IMG/VR virus record: IMGVR_UViG_3300028536_000014
Location: 180,726-244,725 of that record
DNA length: 64,000 nucleotides
Origin: a virus
Reading direction: 5' to 3' (one strand)
The position numbers and the translations under genes are program-made. Positions 41,759 through 50,824 of this stretch are shown in pieces. The notes beneath the pieces are model-generated. The model was not told the DNA's origin and searched no databases. It saw only the letters and a program-made list of their open reading frames with translations. How positions within the stretch are numbered: position 1 is the first letter of the stretch; each line of letters opens with the position of its first letter.

Positions 41759-43918
41759 TTACGGCGTGACGTCCACAAAGTCAAGAGGAATCTTACCCAG
41801 CGCATCCGGGATGTTGGTCACGGTCAGAACACCCATGACGGGAAGATTCTGGATGAAGCGATAGCGCGGTTGCACCAGCGTTTCACGGCTATACTGACCA
41901 CCACGACCGATGTTAGCGGTGAGAACCAGTTCCGGAGCCCAGAGCAGATTGCCGTTGTTCAGCGGATTGATGCTGACATTGCGCTGCTCATCCATGACGG
42001 CGAACGTGATGACGATCGTACCACGGAAGCGAGTATCCAGCGTCGATACGACGTGGAAGTTGAACTCACCACCCAGCGTACGCAGATCGCCCGTCACGGT
42101 CAGATAACGAGCTGTGTAGGGATCGGTGGCAAGAACCACCGTCGGGATAGGACCAACGCCGCCGGCTAGTGCATCCGCAGCTGCCTTGTACTCGGAATCG
42201 CGATAGAGCGTATAGACCATATCACGGATTTCATTGATGATACCCATCTGGATATCTTCAGCACGTTCGTGCGACTTCAAGCTATCAATCATGGTCGAAG
42301 CATCGAAGGGCCGAGCGATATACGTCGGGCGAACGTAGTAACGACCCACGCCGAGCACATCCGGACCTTCATCCGAAGTGTCACGAACGTCGGAATAAGC
42401 AGCCAGAAGATCCGCAGATTGCAGAATCGATGTAACGGCTTCGTTAGCGATACGGATGCGCGTGGTCGTGATCAGTGCTTGCACGTCGGACGCATCGACT
42501 TGACCATCGATATGCGCGGGATGACGAGCCGTGATCGGGCTACGGAGGGGCACCAGATAACGCTGGTATTCCTTCGCAACGTCCACGAATTGACCCTGCT
42601 GACGTCGGTTCTGGTTGGAACGATAAGCCAGCGGCTCATAACCGAGGAAGATCGTTGCATTCAGAGCCGCAACCAGAGAAGCCACGGAGCTGTCGGTCAG
42701 AGCGATGCTGACACCATTCACATCAGTAATGGAATACACACTGAAGGTGTTACCATAGACCTGGATGTTACCGGTATCCGTACGAACCGAACCCGTCATC
42801 ACTACACGGCAACGGACCGTCCAATGATTCGTGGCGATACCACCTAGCGCGCCGGTCAATGCACCACCCGCCGCATTCAGTGTCTGATCGTTCAGCAAGA
42901 TCGAGTTCGTCTCGGCATTCAGAGTGAGCAGCTTGTAATCACCCTGAGCGTTCGGCACGAAATTGAAGTAAGGCAAGTTCTGGGTGGTGAACATCAGGTT
43001 CTGTGAGAGGGAGCTCACATAGAAGTCCTGAATTTCGACCATCGGATCCAGCGTGTCGGTCTGGTTCTGCGTACCCAGCGCCAGCATGGCGTCGGTCTGG
43101 GAAATACCGAGCAGATCAACTGTACTGCCGAACAACAGTGCCGAAGTGACAATATCTGTACCATCAATGTCGACTGTCTTGGTCGGCAGAGTGCCAGTGG
43201 CAACGAACGCAGCTTCTGACTGACTGGTCCAGACCGGAACAGCACGAGTCTGTTCCTTACGCAGAACAGTAGCGTCAGCGACAGCACGCAGAACGTTCTT
43301 GCGCTTCAGATCGTAGGAAAGACCATTAACGTCACGATCAACGTTGTCCATAACGAACAGCAGATTCGCGGTGATCGTCACGCCCATTTGGTCAGCAGGG
43401 ATGGTGATAGTCGGAAACAGCGTCTCACCGAAATCGTCCTGACGAGCCGACTGCAGATTGTAAGTGATCGAATACGCCACGGCAGAGCGGTTATCACGCT
43501 CGTCGTAGGATTCCTTGGCATAGCTGCGTTCGCCGGCAGTGGTGGAGAATCCATAGGACTCCATCGCGACAGTACGAACCGAAACAGCACCCTTCGGCAA
43601 TGCATCACGCAGGGTACGGTCACGCAGACCATTCCAGTTGGTGGCCATCAGACCTGCTTGTTCAGCCGCATCCTTCTGAGCCGGAGTATATTCACCAGAG
43701 AGTTGGAGAGTATTGCGCAGACCTTCGAGAGCAACCTGGATCATGCTGCCTGTTTCAGTCAGAGCACGACGTTCGTGATCGGTGATGCTCTCGAGAGAGA
43801 CGAGACCCTTGCCTGCCAGACCACCTTGCGGAAGATTGCGGGTCTCTTCATGGATGTGATTGACGATGCTACTGATGACATTGTTGGTGGGACTGATATC
43901 CCGATCGAGAAAATTCAT
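41759..43918 (-). CDS. Major capsid protein (phiKZ-like), with propeptide
   Basis: A 719-residue protein; ATG after AAAGGAAACTTGA. Around residues 155-175 it has NLQSARQDDFGETLFPT, which I associate with phiKZ-like major head proteins, and length is close to theirs (about 750). Residues 118-121 are AME-S, fitting the A/S-x-E prohead-protease site, which would release a ~120-residue N-terminal propeptide; the mature chain would begin SYGF. Codon use is clearly GC-richer than in most of the window, as expected for the most abundant virion protein. Followed by a strong terminator. Confidence 0.75.
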   Translation of the reverse strand: MNFLDRDISPTNNVISSIVNHIHEETRNLPQGGLAGKGLVSLESITDHERRALTETGSMIQVALEGLRNTLQLSGEYTPAQKDAAEQAGLMATNWNGLRDRTLRDALPKGAVSVRTVAMESYGFSTTAGERSYAKESYDERDNRSAVAYSITYNLQSARQDDFGETLFPTITIPADQMGVTITANLLFVMDNVDRDVNGLSYDLKRKNVLRAVADATVLRKEQTRAVPVWTSQSEAAFVATGTLPTKTVDIDGTDIVTSALLFGSTVDLLGISQTDAMLALGTQNQTDTLDPMVEIQDFYVSSLSQNLMFTTQNLPYFNFVPNAQGDYKLLTLNAETNSILLNDQTLNAAGGALTGALGGIATNHWTVRCRVVMTGSVRTDTGNIQVYGNTFSVYSITDVNGVSIALTDSSVASLVAALNATIFLGYEPLAYRSNQNRRQQGQFVDVAKEYQRYLVPLRSPITARHPAHIDGQVDASDVQALITTTRIRIANEAVTSILQSADLLAAYSDVRDTSDEGPDVLGVGRYYVRPTYIARPFDASTMIDSLKSHERAEDIQMGIINEIRDMVYTLYRDSEYKAAADALAGGVGPIPTVVLATDPYTARYLTVTGDLRTLGGEFNFHVVSTLDTRFRGTIVITFAVMDEQRNVSINPLNNGNLLWAPELVLTANIGRGGQYSRETLVQPRYRFIQNLPVMGVLTVTNIPDALGKIPLDFVDVTP

Positions 43919-43966
43919 TCAAGTTTCCTTTGAAAAAGAGGTAGAGAATACTTTCGGTTGTGTTGA

Positions 43967-44536
43967 CTAGCCGACGATTTCTTTGACGTAATAGCTAAAC
44001 ACATCCGTATTTGCGGCACAAGCAAAAAGAACAGTCTTCTCTACCGTTTTCAAATAGTCACGGTAAAAGTTGAGACGGGTAATGGGGTTTTCCAGCATTG
44101 TGAAGAACCCTGATTTCACATTGAGCCAAATTTTGGGTCCCGTCACGATAAACTCGTAAGATGGGTTGGTCTCATCCAATATACCATATAGACTGTTGTA
44201 GGTGTCTTCTTTGATCTTATCGCTATAAGACCAAGTCAGTGCAGTTTTGATCTTGGAATCAAGAGGACCTTGTCCTGATAGACGTGTTTTACTGAGGTAA
44301 TCGATACTGCTATTGAATCCTAAATTCAATCCGTATTTCTGAACCTTCAAGAAAAATGGATTATTAAGAAAGATCAATGTAGCGATATCATCTACAGAAA
44401 GATACTGATCAATTGTCAGATCGTTAAGGAGTTGATCACCTCCAGACACCTTCTTTGTGAGATAATGATAGATATAATCCGGAATAATGGTGATCGAATA
44501 CTCATTCCGAAGTTCAACTTTGTTCTTAGCTTCCAC
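43967..44536 (-). CDS. Hypothetical protein upstream of capsid gene, 189 aa
   Basis: A 189-residue protein ending 49 nt before the capsid start. Tyr/Leu/Asn-rich; no catalytic motif. Probably co-transcribed with the capsid gene and may be a head protein, but I do not recognise a family. Divergent from the helicase-like gene at 44622. Confidence 0.55.
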   Translation of the reverse strand: MEAKNKVELRNEYSITIIPDYIYHYLTKKVSGGDQLLNDLTIDQYLSVDDIATLIFLNNPFFLKVQKYGLNLGFNSSIDYLSKTRLSGQGPLDSKIKTALTWSYSDKIKEDTYNSLYGILDETNPSYEFIVTGPKIWLNVKSGFFTMLENPITRLNFYRDYLKTVEKTVLFACAANTDVFSYYVKEIVG

Positions 44537-44621
44537 TTTAAACTCCTAAAGAAAATTCTTAAACGTAACATGTTGTGCAGGTCGAGAAGACCGAAGCAAT
44601 TACACAAACAGGAAAACATAA

Positions 44622-46160
44622 GTGGACCACAAACTTCTGCTGGCGAAGTGCGTCACACTCCTTTATAAAGAGAGTCTCCTAAAAGAATCAGATAACAATA
44701 GTCGGATTCTGATAGAGGAAGCGATTAAAAAGATCCAGCCTAGGGAGATAGGTCTTGGACTTGGAGGTGATAAAGATGTTGTACAAGCATTGAAAGAAAC
44801 AGTACACGATTTGTTACTAACTCCAAATGATCAGTGGATTGATCGTACTGGTCTTCTTCAAAGAATCAGAATCAATGTTGGTGATAACGATAAGTTATAC
44901 CAAGCATTTGAGAAAGGTTTAATGGAAGATCAGACTGGAGAAGATCTTCTTAAATCTGTTATCAGCATCCGTAAAACGATCGATCGTCATCTTAGAGAAC
45001 TGAAAGTTAGTGAAGTTCTAACAGGTGCATCAGCATCTTGGAATTTTAATCGTGACAAGATTACTGATACACATGAATTCTTAACAGCTATTTGGAAACA
45101 GCTAGAACCTTTAGCATCATTAAAAACCAAAGAAGATTCAGCTGTTATTAATGAAATACGATTAGGTGATACAGAGTCTGTTTTAAAAGTAGTTTCTAAT
45201 TTCCATGTTTCGGTTACAGAAAATAGAATCTATAGAACAGGATGGCAAGGACTTAATCGCATGTTACAAGGCGGTATTCGTCCTGGTGAGTTTTGGATTT
45301 GGCCAGCTTCTTTACAGCATAAATATAAAACAGGATTTTCTCAATCAACGTTTAATCAAATCGCTCGGTATAACAAACCTATGTCGATGGCTCCTAATAA
45401 GAAGCCAGCATTGGTCGCAATTACGTTTGAAGATACCATGGAAGAAAGATTCCAATTTATCTTCAAACAAATGATGTTTACAGAAACGGGTCAAACTGTT
45501 GATATTAGTAATTACTCTGTTGAAGAAATCCAGAATTATGTTTTAACGAAGCTTAGTGTTAATGGATACGAAGTTTTCTTTTATCGTATCAATCCATCTG
45601 AATGGACATATATTGATCTGTTTAATAAAATCGTTCAACTTGAAAATAGTGGTTACGCGATTGAGTTTTGTATGATCGATTATCTTGAGAAACTTCCTAC
45701 TACCGGATGTATTCACTCAGGACCTGCTGGAAACGATCTCCTTGATCTTTTCAATCGAGTCCGTGTATTCTTTAATTCAAGAGGAATTGCGTGTATTACA
45801 CCTCACCAACTTTCAAGTGAAAGTAAACGATTAATTCGTGGAACAGTTACGGAAGATAAGTTTGTTGAAGCTCTGATTGGACGTGGTTATTACAAAGGTA
45901 GTTCACAGCTTGATCAGATCCCAGATGGTATTCTTTTAACTCACTTATTTAAAAGGGGTAATAAATCTTATCTCGCTATTCAACGAGATCGACATCGTAT
46001 TAATACAATCGTCGATGAGAAATACAAACTCATGTATTTAGAATTTGATTCAAAAATGCCATTAGCTGATGATTTATACGGTGAAGATAAAACACTTTCT
46101 CGTCTACCTCCATATGCTGGTAATGCTAATGATGACCTTTTCAACTTTGATGCGATTTAA
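44622..46160 (+). CDS. DnaB-like replicative helicase
   Basis: A 512-residue rightward gene starting at GTG after AGGA. The N-terminal ~200 residues are helical. TGWQGLNRMLQGGIRPGEFWIW (205-226) matches the DnaB/RecA-type core entry (TGxxxLNxMLGGGxxPGE). The P-loop position reads ASLQHKYKTGFS (229-240), with Lys-Thr kept but Tyr for the second Gly. ITFEDTMEER and FCMIDYLEKL (Walker B) follow, then an HQLSSE switch and KRGNKSYLAIQRDRHR. Likely unwinds DNA at the fork. Similar P-loop oddity to the ATPase at 2446-3915. Confidence 0.75.
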   Translation: MDHKLLLAKCVTLLYKESLLKESDNNSRILIEEAIKKIQPREIGLGLGGDKDVVQALKETVHDLLLTPNDQWIDRTGLLQRIRINVGDNDKLYQAFEKGLMEDQTGEDLLKSVISIRKTIDRHLRELKVSEVLTGASASWNFNRDKITDTHEFLTAIWKQLEPLASLKTKEDSAVINEIRLGDTESVLKVVSNFHVSVTENRIYRTGWQGLNRMLQGGIRPGEFWIWPASLQHKYKTGFSQSTFNQIARYNKPMSMAPNKKPALVAITFEDTMEERFQFIFKQMMFTETGQTVDISNYSVEEIQNYVLTKLSVNGYEVFFYRINPSEWTYIDLFNKIVQLENSGYAIEFCMIDYLEKLPTTGCIHSGPAGNDLLDLFNRVRVFFNSRGIACITPHQLSSESKRLIRGTVTEDKFVEALIGRGYYKGSSQLDQIPDGILLTHLFKRGNKSYLAIQRDRHRINTIVDEKYKLMYLEFDSKMPLADDLYGEDKTLSRLPPYAGNANDDLFNFDAI

Positions 46161-46170
46161 ATAAAAAAAA

Positions 46171-46207
46171 ATATAGACCCACGGCATTGATAGCCGTGGG
46201 TCTATAT
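46171..46207. terminator. Bidirectional hairpin terminator
   Basis: A 15-bp stem (ATATAGACCCACGGC) with loop ATTGATA between convergent stops at 46160 and 46222. Its core is nearly identical to the hairpin at 8001-8032. A plus-strand A tract precedes it. Confidence 0.85.
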
Positions 46208-46221
46208 ATAACGTTCATCAA

Positions 46222-46842
46222 CTATGAACCTCGATAATCATCAGGTCCGGTTGAATCGTTGCGTTCGACGCGTTTGAGCTTACCACACATGATGAGAATA
46301 TCAGCTTCTTTATCATCAAAATAGTCGCCATTAACAACACTGACCCTAACAGAACCAGCACCGGCATAACCAAAACCGATATCGTTTCCTTCTTGGTCAC
46401 ACCAAGATACTTCACGATCACCAAAAGCATGATCACGGAGTTCACTACGATACGATTGATCAAGCAATAAAACAGCGTCAAAGAATGTCGGACGAACCTT
46501 AATGATTTTACCAATTGTGATATCCTTGACATCAACTAGAAAACCTTTCTGCCGAAGTTCCTTGTAGAAATCAGTTTGAAAAACTTCATGAACTGTACTA
46601 TGACAAGTCACGGTATAGTTCCCGACGCGTTCAACACCGTTACGATCTTTTGTCCTAATCGTCGATTGATCCTTACCAAACATCTTGGTAAAATAATCAC
46701 CTCGAGTATCATAGGCGATGTCGATACAACTGTCGATGAACCCAACCAGATCGTGAAACTTATCCTTACTTACTTTGGTAGGAATATCAACAGTGACAGA
46801 CACTCGTCTACTCGTCAAGAGACTAAACTGAAACTTTTCCAT
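46222..46842 (-). CDS. Hypothetical protein, 206 aa
   Basis: ATG behind AAGGAGATTTAAA. Beta-rich N-terminus (FQFSLLTSRRVSVTVDIP), Lys/Asp-rich middle, acidic C-terminus. No known motif. A single-gene unit between the motif at 46902-46926 and the terminator at 46171-46207. Confidence 0.65.
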   Translation of the reverse strand: MEKFQFSLLTSRRVSVTVDIPTKVSKDKFHDLVGFIDSCIDIAYDTRGDYFTKMFGKDQSTIRTKDRNGVERVGNYTVTCHSTVHEVFQTDFYKELRQKGFLVDVKDITIGKIIKVRPTFFDAVLLLDQSYRSELRDHAFGDREVSWCDQEGNDIGFGYAGAGSVRVSVVNGDYFDDKEADILIMCGKLKRVERNDSTGPDDYRGS

Positions 46843-46901
46843 TTTAAATCTCCTTAACTAGTAGGTGATTTGAAGTATTTGTAACAATCGATATTGATTG
46901 T

Positions 46902-46926
46902 CATATTAAATATATGTTACTGAAAT
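46902..46926 (-). promoter_or_regulatory. Leftward phage promoter motif
   Basis: Read on the - strand: TTTCAGTAACATATATTTAA. Matches the motif except ATATTT for ATACTT; about 60 nt upstream of the ATG at 46842. Confidence 0.6.
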
Positions 46927-46942
46927 TTTTTCAAAGAGGAAA

Positions 46943-46984
46943 ATATATCTACCTACTCAGGACTTCCTGAGTAGGTAGATATAT
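46943..46984 (-). terminator. Hairpin terminator
   Basis: A 19-bp stem (ATATATCTACCTACTCAGG) with a 4-nt loop, just after the stop at 47004. Confidence 0.85.
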
Positions 46985-47003
46985 GACCATCATATTTACC
47001 AAA

Positions 47004-47483
47004 CTAAGTTCGAGTCTTAAATGCAGGGAACTGAGTCGGTTGACCTTGACGAGTTTGTGCAATAGCAGAAGCAACAACTGCTAAAGAGATCTTTTCATTA
47101 TTTCCAGCACTGGCCGTTTTTGTAACGGATGCTGTCGTAGTGCTTTGTTTGGGTGTTGTAGTAAATAACCCAGCGATTTGGGCTGCTGTCACTAATGGTG
47201 GCTTGGAAGGACGTGACAACTGTTTGCTCTTCGTACTTACAGACTTGGTAGATGTCTTGGAAGTTATTGTGGTTGATGGCTTTGGATCAGGTTTTACCAA
47301 ACCCTTAACAATTTTTACAGGAGTTGACTTGCCGGGAGATGGAGGAACAAGTACGGATGTTTGTTTTGGAACAGATGATGATACTGCTGCGGTTGCTGGT
47401 TTGGTTGTCGATGTTGATTTGGTAGGAACAGTTACTTTCTTCGCTGCTACCGTCTTCTTTACTACTTTCTTTGCTTGGGACAT
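47004..47483 (-). CDS. Lys/Thr/Pro-rich histone H1-like protein
   Basis: The start is set at 47483 (MSQAKKVVKKTVAAKK) with AGGA upstream; the longer frame from 47561 would begin inside the preceding terminator. 159 residues of low-complexity Lys, Thr, Ser and Pro with KKTVAAKK-type repeats, similar in style to bacterial/viral H1-like or AlgP-type DNA-binding tails, and a short hydrophobic C-terminal segment (ISLAVVASAIAQT). Probably binds DNA non-specifically; inferred from composition only. Confidence 0.6.
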   Translation of the reverse strand: MSQAKKVVKKTVAAKKVTVPTKSTSTTKPATAAVSSSVPKQTSVLVPPSPGKSTPVKIVKGLVKPDPKPSTTITSKTSTKSVSTKSKQLSRPSKPPLVTAAQIAGLFTTTPKQSTTTASVTKTASAGNNEKISLAVVASAIAQTRQGQPTQFPAFKTRT

Positions 47484-47550
47484 GGGAATTATTCCTACTG
47501 GTATGACAAGAATGAGATACAAACTAACTTCTTTTCTGATATACGTAAGA

Positions 47551-47584
47551 ACACCACTCAAAGACGGTAAACTTTGAGTGGTGT
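47551..47584 (-). terminator. Hairpin terminator of the dTMP-synthesis unit
   Basis: A 13-bp stem (ACACCACTCAAAG) with an 8-nt loop, directly after the stop at 47592; ends the operon that starts near 51.7 kb. Confidence 0.85.
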
Positions 47585-47591
47585 ATTTTTA

Positions 47592-47936
47592 TTACCACCA
47601 AAACCATGTTGCAGAATAAGGACCATGCCTTTTTTGCACATCAATATCTTCATAATCAATGAACAATTGTGGTTTTAATTGCTTGCGACCATAATAACGT
47701 TCTTGACGATTGAACTGGTTACAGAAACGACTAGGAGCATTACGATGATACGTCTGAACTCCATCTGAATGATAAAACGCTTTTTCTCTAGCCTGATAGA
47801 CGTGATAATCAAGCGTTTCATTTAACAAACCACCATGAACATAACCACCATTAATGTATTCGTTTTCGCTGTACCAAAATCCCCTATGGATAGAACGATT
47901 CTGGTTGGTGATCTTTCTGCGATATGTTCTGGACAT
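47592..47936 (-). CDS. Small basic aromatic-rich protein, 114 aa
   Basis: The start is set at 47936 (MSRTYRRKITNQNRS) with TTGGAG 8 nt upstream. Rich in Tyr, Arg, His and Trp. The MSRTYRRK opening and the pattern of Arg, His and Asn are shared with small uncharacterised proteins of several large phages. Function unknown; last gene of the nucleotide-metabolism operon. Confidence 0.6.
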   Translation of the reverse strand: MSRTYRRKITNQNRSIHRGFWYSENEYINGGYVHGGLLNETLDYHVYQAREKAFYHSDGVQTYHRNAPSRFCNQFNRQERYYGRKQLKPQLFIDYEDIDVQKRHGPYSATWFWW

Positions 47937-48021
47937 TCTTTTCTCCAATTGGATTTAGAAGAACGTCTTTGTAGTAGTACCACGGAAACTCATTCATTGA
48001 ATTTACCTATCTCTGATAATG

Positions 48022-49230
48022 TTATACTGAAACTGGATACTTGATGTGAGGATGATGTTGATAATCGATTATTTCGATATCAGAACGTTGAATAGCAAAC
48101 AAATCTTTGACATTCGGATTGATCTTAATCGTTGGACTTGGTAAAGGAGAACGGTAAACTTGTTCCATCGCTCCTTCAATTTGGTTGGCATAAATATGCA
48201 CATCCCCACCAGACCAGATAAGTTCTTTGACACGCAGATCAGTGCAATGTGCAACTAAATGTAAAAGAGTTGCATAAAAGATCAGATTGGTACAAACTCC
48301 TAATGGTAAATCACAGGACCGTTGAGTCATTCGAAGTGAGAGATAATTTGCACCACCATCTAACGCTTTCTCAACAAAGAACTGAGTGAAGACATGACAA
48401 GGTGCTAAAGCACCCAATCCGAGTAGAATGTTTTCATGTGGCGAATAGGTTCCTTCATATGGCAGAAATTGTGGAATCCATACGGATAGACAATGACGTG
48501 CCGAATAAGGTCGACGCTTGATTCCTCTTATGATTTCACCAAGTTGGTCATTCGATTCAAAATAACGTTTCTTGATATATTGTTCTTTAATAGGAAAAGA
48601 AGTTTCGATGAGCCTCTTATCCAAAAACGCTTTGAGTTCTTCTTCTTTGATCGATTGACTGTTAGCTTCTTCAAGAAATTCATTCTTTACGAAGAAAACC
48701 ATTTCTTCATATTCTTCGCCATAACGTTTCAACTTATCGGAAGGGATGTCTTCCATCAGTAAGTTGTTGAATGGTAGTAAAGCAGTTTCATTGAACGCTG
48801 GATTGTTACGCCAGAAAGCTCCATACATCGGACCGATGGAACCTATATGTTGTTTCATTAAGTTTTCTTTCAGATGACCTAATGCTTCTGGTTCACCATC
48901 TTTGAAGAACTTAGCAATGAAAGCATCAATATCTTTCTCTTCGATAGCCCAAAGTTTCCATATAGGCTTCGTGTTTTCTTTTAGATCGCCAATATTGTAC
49001 GATCCCTTGATCATCCACAAAAGCTCTTCTATCCCATGTTCGTAGTTGATCTTACGAGTAGTAACAATCGGAATAATTCCTGAAGAGAGATCCACACGAA
49101 TATCACGTCCGAATACCCTGACCCTTCCAGAACCCGTTCGATCCGGAGTAACTCCAGTGTCTTCAGCAACCTGAAGGATCTCCTGCATGATATCCAAGTA
49201 ACTTTGTTCCCAATAATTACTACTATTCAT
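48022..49230 (-). CDS. thyA: Thymidylate synthase (ThyA type), enlarged
   Basis: A 402-residue ThyA. PDRTGSG (30-36) is the dUMP phosphate Arg loop, ALAPCHVFTQFFV carries catalytic Cys278, and QRSCDLPLGVCTNLIFYA and DVHIYANQ bind dUMP/folate. It methylates dUMP to dTMP. Typical ThyA is about 264-316 residues; here ~80 extra, mainly charged helical residues lie at about 145-226, between MYGAFWR and the LGEIIRGIKRRPYSAR block. Starts within the end of the upstream collagen-like gene. Works with dCTP deaminase, dTMP kinase and DHFR. Confidence 0.93.
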   Translation of the reverse strand: MNSSNYWEQSYLDIMQEILQVAEDTGVTPDRTGSGRVRVFGRDIRVDLSSGIIPIVTTRKINYEHGIEELLWMIKGSYNIGDLKENTKPIWKLWAIEEKDIDAFIAKFFKDGEPEALGHLKENLMKQHIGSIGPMYGAFWRNNPAFNETALLPFNNLLMEDIPSDKLKRYGEEYEEMVFFVKNEFLEEANSQSIKEEELKAFLDKRLIETSFPIKEQYIKKRYFESNDQLGEIIRGIKRRPYSARHCLSVWIPQFLPYEGTYSPHENILLGLGALAPCHVFTQFFVEKALDGGANYLSLRMTQRSCDLPLGVCTNLIFYATLLHLVAHCTDLRVKELIWSGGDVHIYANQIEGAMEQVYRSPLPSPTIKINPNVKDLFAIQRSDIEIIDYQHHPHIKYPVSV

Positions 49231-49726
49231 GTATTTCTTCCTTCTTTACATTGAATTCAATCCAGTCAAGGAAGTCTTGAAAAGATCGGTTTGGATGACG
49301 CTGTTCCCATGATTCAAATAGTGACTGAATATTCATTCCGTAGATAATACCTACACTGTTAACTGTTTCAGAAGATTGTTCTAAGTTTGTCTGAGTGATA
49401 TCTCTAGGATCGATACCATAAGAAGTCTTGAAGATCTGTTTACCATTACTTCTTTCAATTTTTATCAAGGATCCTAAAAAATCTTTGATAGTACCAGTAT
49501 TTCCATCTTCAAGCCAGATTTCATAGGCTGATTTTCCAGCAGGACCCATCAGTCCTTTAGGACCAGGTTCACCAGGCATGCCTGATATTCCATCTTTAAT
49601 ATATCTTGAGAAATCAATCTTACACATCAAATAAAGATTGATAGAGAAATAACCTACTCCCCTACAAAACCTCAAGATGATATTACCAAACTTTTCAGTG
49701 AAACTCAACGGGTAATCAAAGTCCAT
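49223..49726 (-). CDS. Collagen-like small protein, 167 aa
   Basis: Residues about 47-66 are Gly-x-y repeats (GISGMPGEPGPKGLMGPAGK), typical of phage collagen-like trimerising segments. They are followed by SAYEIWLEDGNTGTIKDFL and later SLFESWEQRHPNRSFQDFL, a W...G/N...DFL mini-motif also found in the neighbouring gene. There is a hydrophobic N-terminal part but no fibre-sized domain. Overlaps the thyA start by 8 nt. Possibly a small virion or trimeric protein. Confidence 0.65.
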   Translation of the reverse strand: MDFDYPLSFTEKFGNIILRFCRGVGYFSINLYLMCKIDFSRYIKDGISGMPGEPGPKGLMGPAGKSAYEIWLEDGNTGTIKDFLGSLIKIERSNGKQIFKTSYGIDPRDITQTNLEQSSETVNSVGIIYGMNIQSLFESWEQRHPNRSFQDFLDWIEFNVKKEEIHE

Positions 49727-49728
49727 GT

Positions 49729-50115
49729 TTATTCCTTTTTCTCTTTTGTCTTTTGCAATTCATCTTCGATAGTCGTCAGTTTGGTTTTAAGCCAAACCAA
49801 GAAAGCTTTCATATCACCTTCTGGATTGATCGATTTGAACTCTTTTTCCAATTTGACGAAGAAAGGTTCGACTTCAACAGTCTTGGTTTTAAACCATGAA
49901 ATGAATTCTTCAACACTTCCTTCATAACCCTTAACACGTTGCCATTCCTTGTAGAGAAAGTCTGCACCAGGTCCTGGCGCACCCATTATACCTTGTGGTC
50001 CTGGAAAACCAGGAGTAGGTGCTGTAGCATTCCTGAGTTCGTTACCGATATGAGTAGTAAAGAACGTCTTGATGTTAGAGAAAAAGTTACTTATCATAAT
50101 AATGATTGCGTTCAT
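49729..50115 (-). CDS. Collagen-like small protein, 128 aa
   Basis: Hydrophobic/amphipathic N-terminus (NAIIIMISNFFSNIKTFF), Gly-x-y stretch (about 36-50, GFPGPQGIMGAPGPG), then YKEWQRVKGYEGSVEEFISW and a second INPEGDMKAFLVWLK copy of the same W...G...FL-W mini-motif, and a charged helical end. Two nt from the next collagen-like gene, so the pair is co-translated and probably arose by duplication. Confidence 0.65.
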   Translation of the reverse strand: MNAIIIMISNFFSNIKTFFTTHIGNELRNATAPTPGFPGPQGIMGAPGPGADFLYKEWQRVKGYEGSVEEFISWFKTKTVEVEPFFVKLEKEFKSINPEGDMKAFLVWLKTKLTTIEDELQKTKEKKE

Positions 50116-50173
50116 ATCAAACCTCTAAATTGTTAAAAGAAAGAAAAGATACTTTTACAAAAACAACTTGTTG

Positions 50174-50824
50174 TTATACTTTTGCAGTAACTAGTGAATT
50201 TTGATTTTGATACTTACCCGCTCGATCTTCATAAGAGGTCAAACAAGGTGATGAAAGTTTATTAAAGATAAATTGCGCGATACCCATACCAGAATAAATC
50301 TTGATAGGGACATTAGACGCATTGGCTATTTCAATCACGATCTTTCCATTCCAACCAGGCTCTATTGGTGTAACGTTTACAATAGCACCGCATCTTGCTA
50401 AGGTTGATTTTCCAACTGCAAGAACGACGACATTACGAGGAATATGAAATGTTTCCATCGTTAGACCTAAGATATAACCATTACCAGGAATAATACAAAA
50501 ATCTCCTTCATGGTCATCATAGTAACTATCGTCCATATTTAACGGATCAATTAGTTGACATTTTGTATTCTTGAAGATTTTGAAATGAGTACCTAGTCTA
50601 ACATCATAACCGGCTGAAGAAAGCCCATATGACAAAATACGTTGTTCTCCTTCTCCGTTTGGATTCCGTCTCGTTTTGATTTGATGATCAAAGAATGGTT
50701 CGATCATTGGTTGGAATACAGTAGGCGGAAGTATTGGGTTCTGAGTTTGAAGAAATTGTTCGATTAATTCCTTATTCGTTGGCCAACATAGATCTGTAAT
50801 ATCAACGTCTGACAGTATACTCAT
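50174..50824 (-). CDS. dcd: dCTP deaminase
   Basis: A 216-residue trimeric dCTP deaminase/dUTPase-fold protein. SSAGYDVRLG is the family signature, VGKSTLARCGAIVNVTPIEPGW contains the catalytic Arg/Glu block, and GMGIAQFIF is a conserved C-terminal strand. It converts dCTP to dUTP, feeding dUMP for thyA. N-terminal ~35 residues are extra compared with E. coli Dcd (193). ATG overlaps the dTMP kinase stop by 4 nt. Confidence 0.9.
   Translation of the reverse strand: MSILSDVDITDLCWPTNKELIEQFLQTQNPILPPTVFQPMIEPFFDHQIKTRRNPNGEGEQRILSYGLSSAGYDVRLGTHFKIFKNTKCQLIDPLNMDDSYYDDHEGDFCIIPGNGYILGLTMETFHIPRNVVVLAVGKSTLARCGAIVNVTPIEPGWNGKIVIEIANASNVPIKIYSGMGIAQFIFNKLSSPCLTSYEDRAGKYQNQNSLVTAKV

Noticed and set aside
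41756-43933. Several long rightward frames antisense to the capsid gene (e.g. 42269-42847, 43388-43933)
   Set aside because: The capsid gene is GC-rich with strong codon bias, which removes stops from the opposite strand; the translations are Arg/Thr/Ser-rich and lack ribosome sites.
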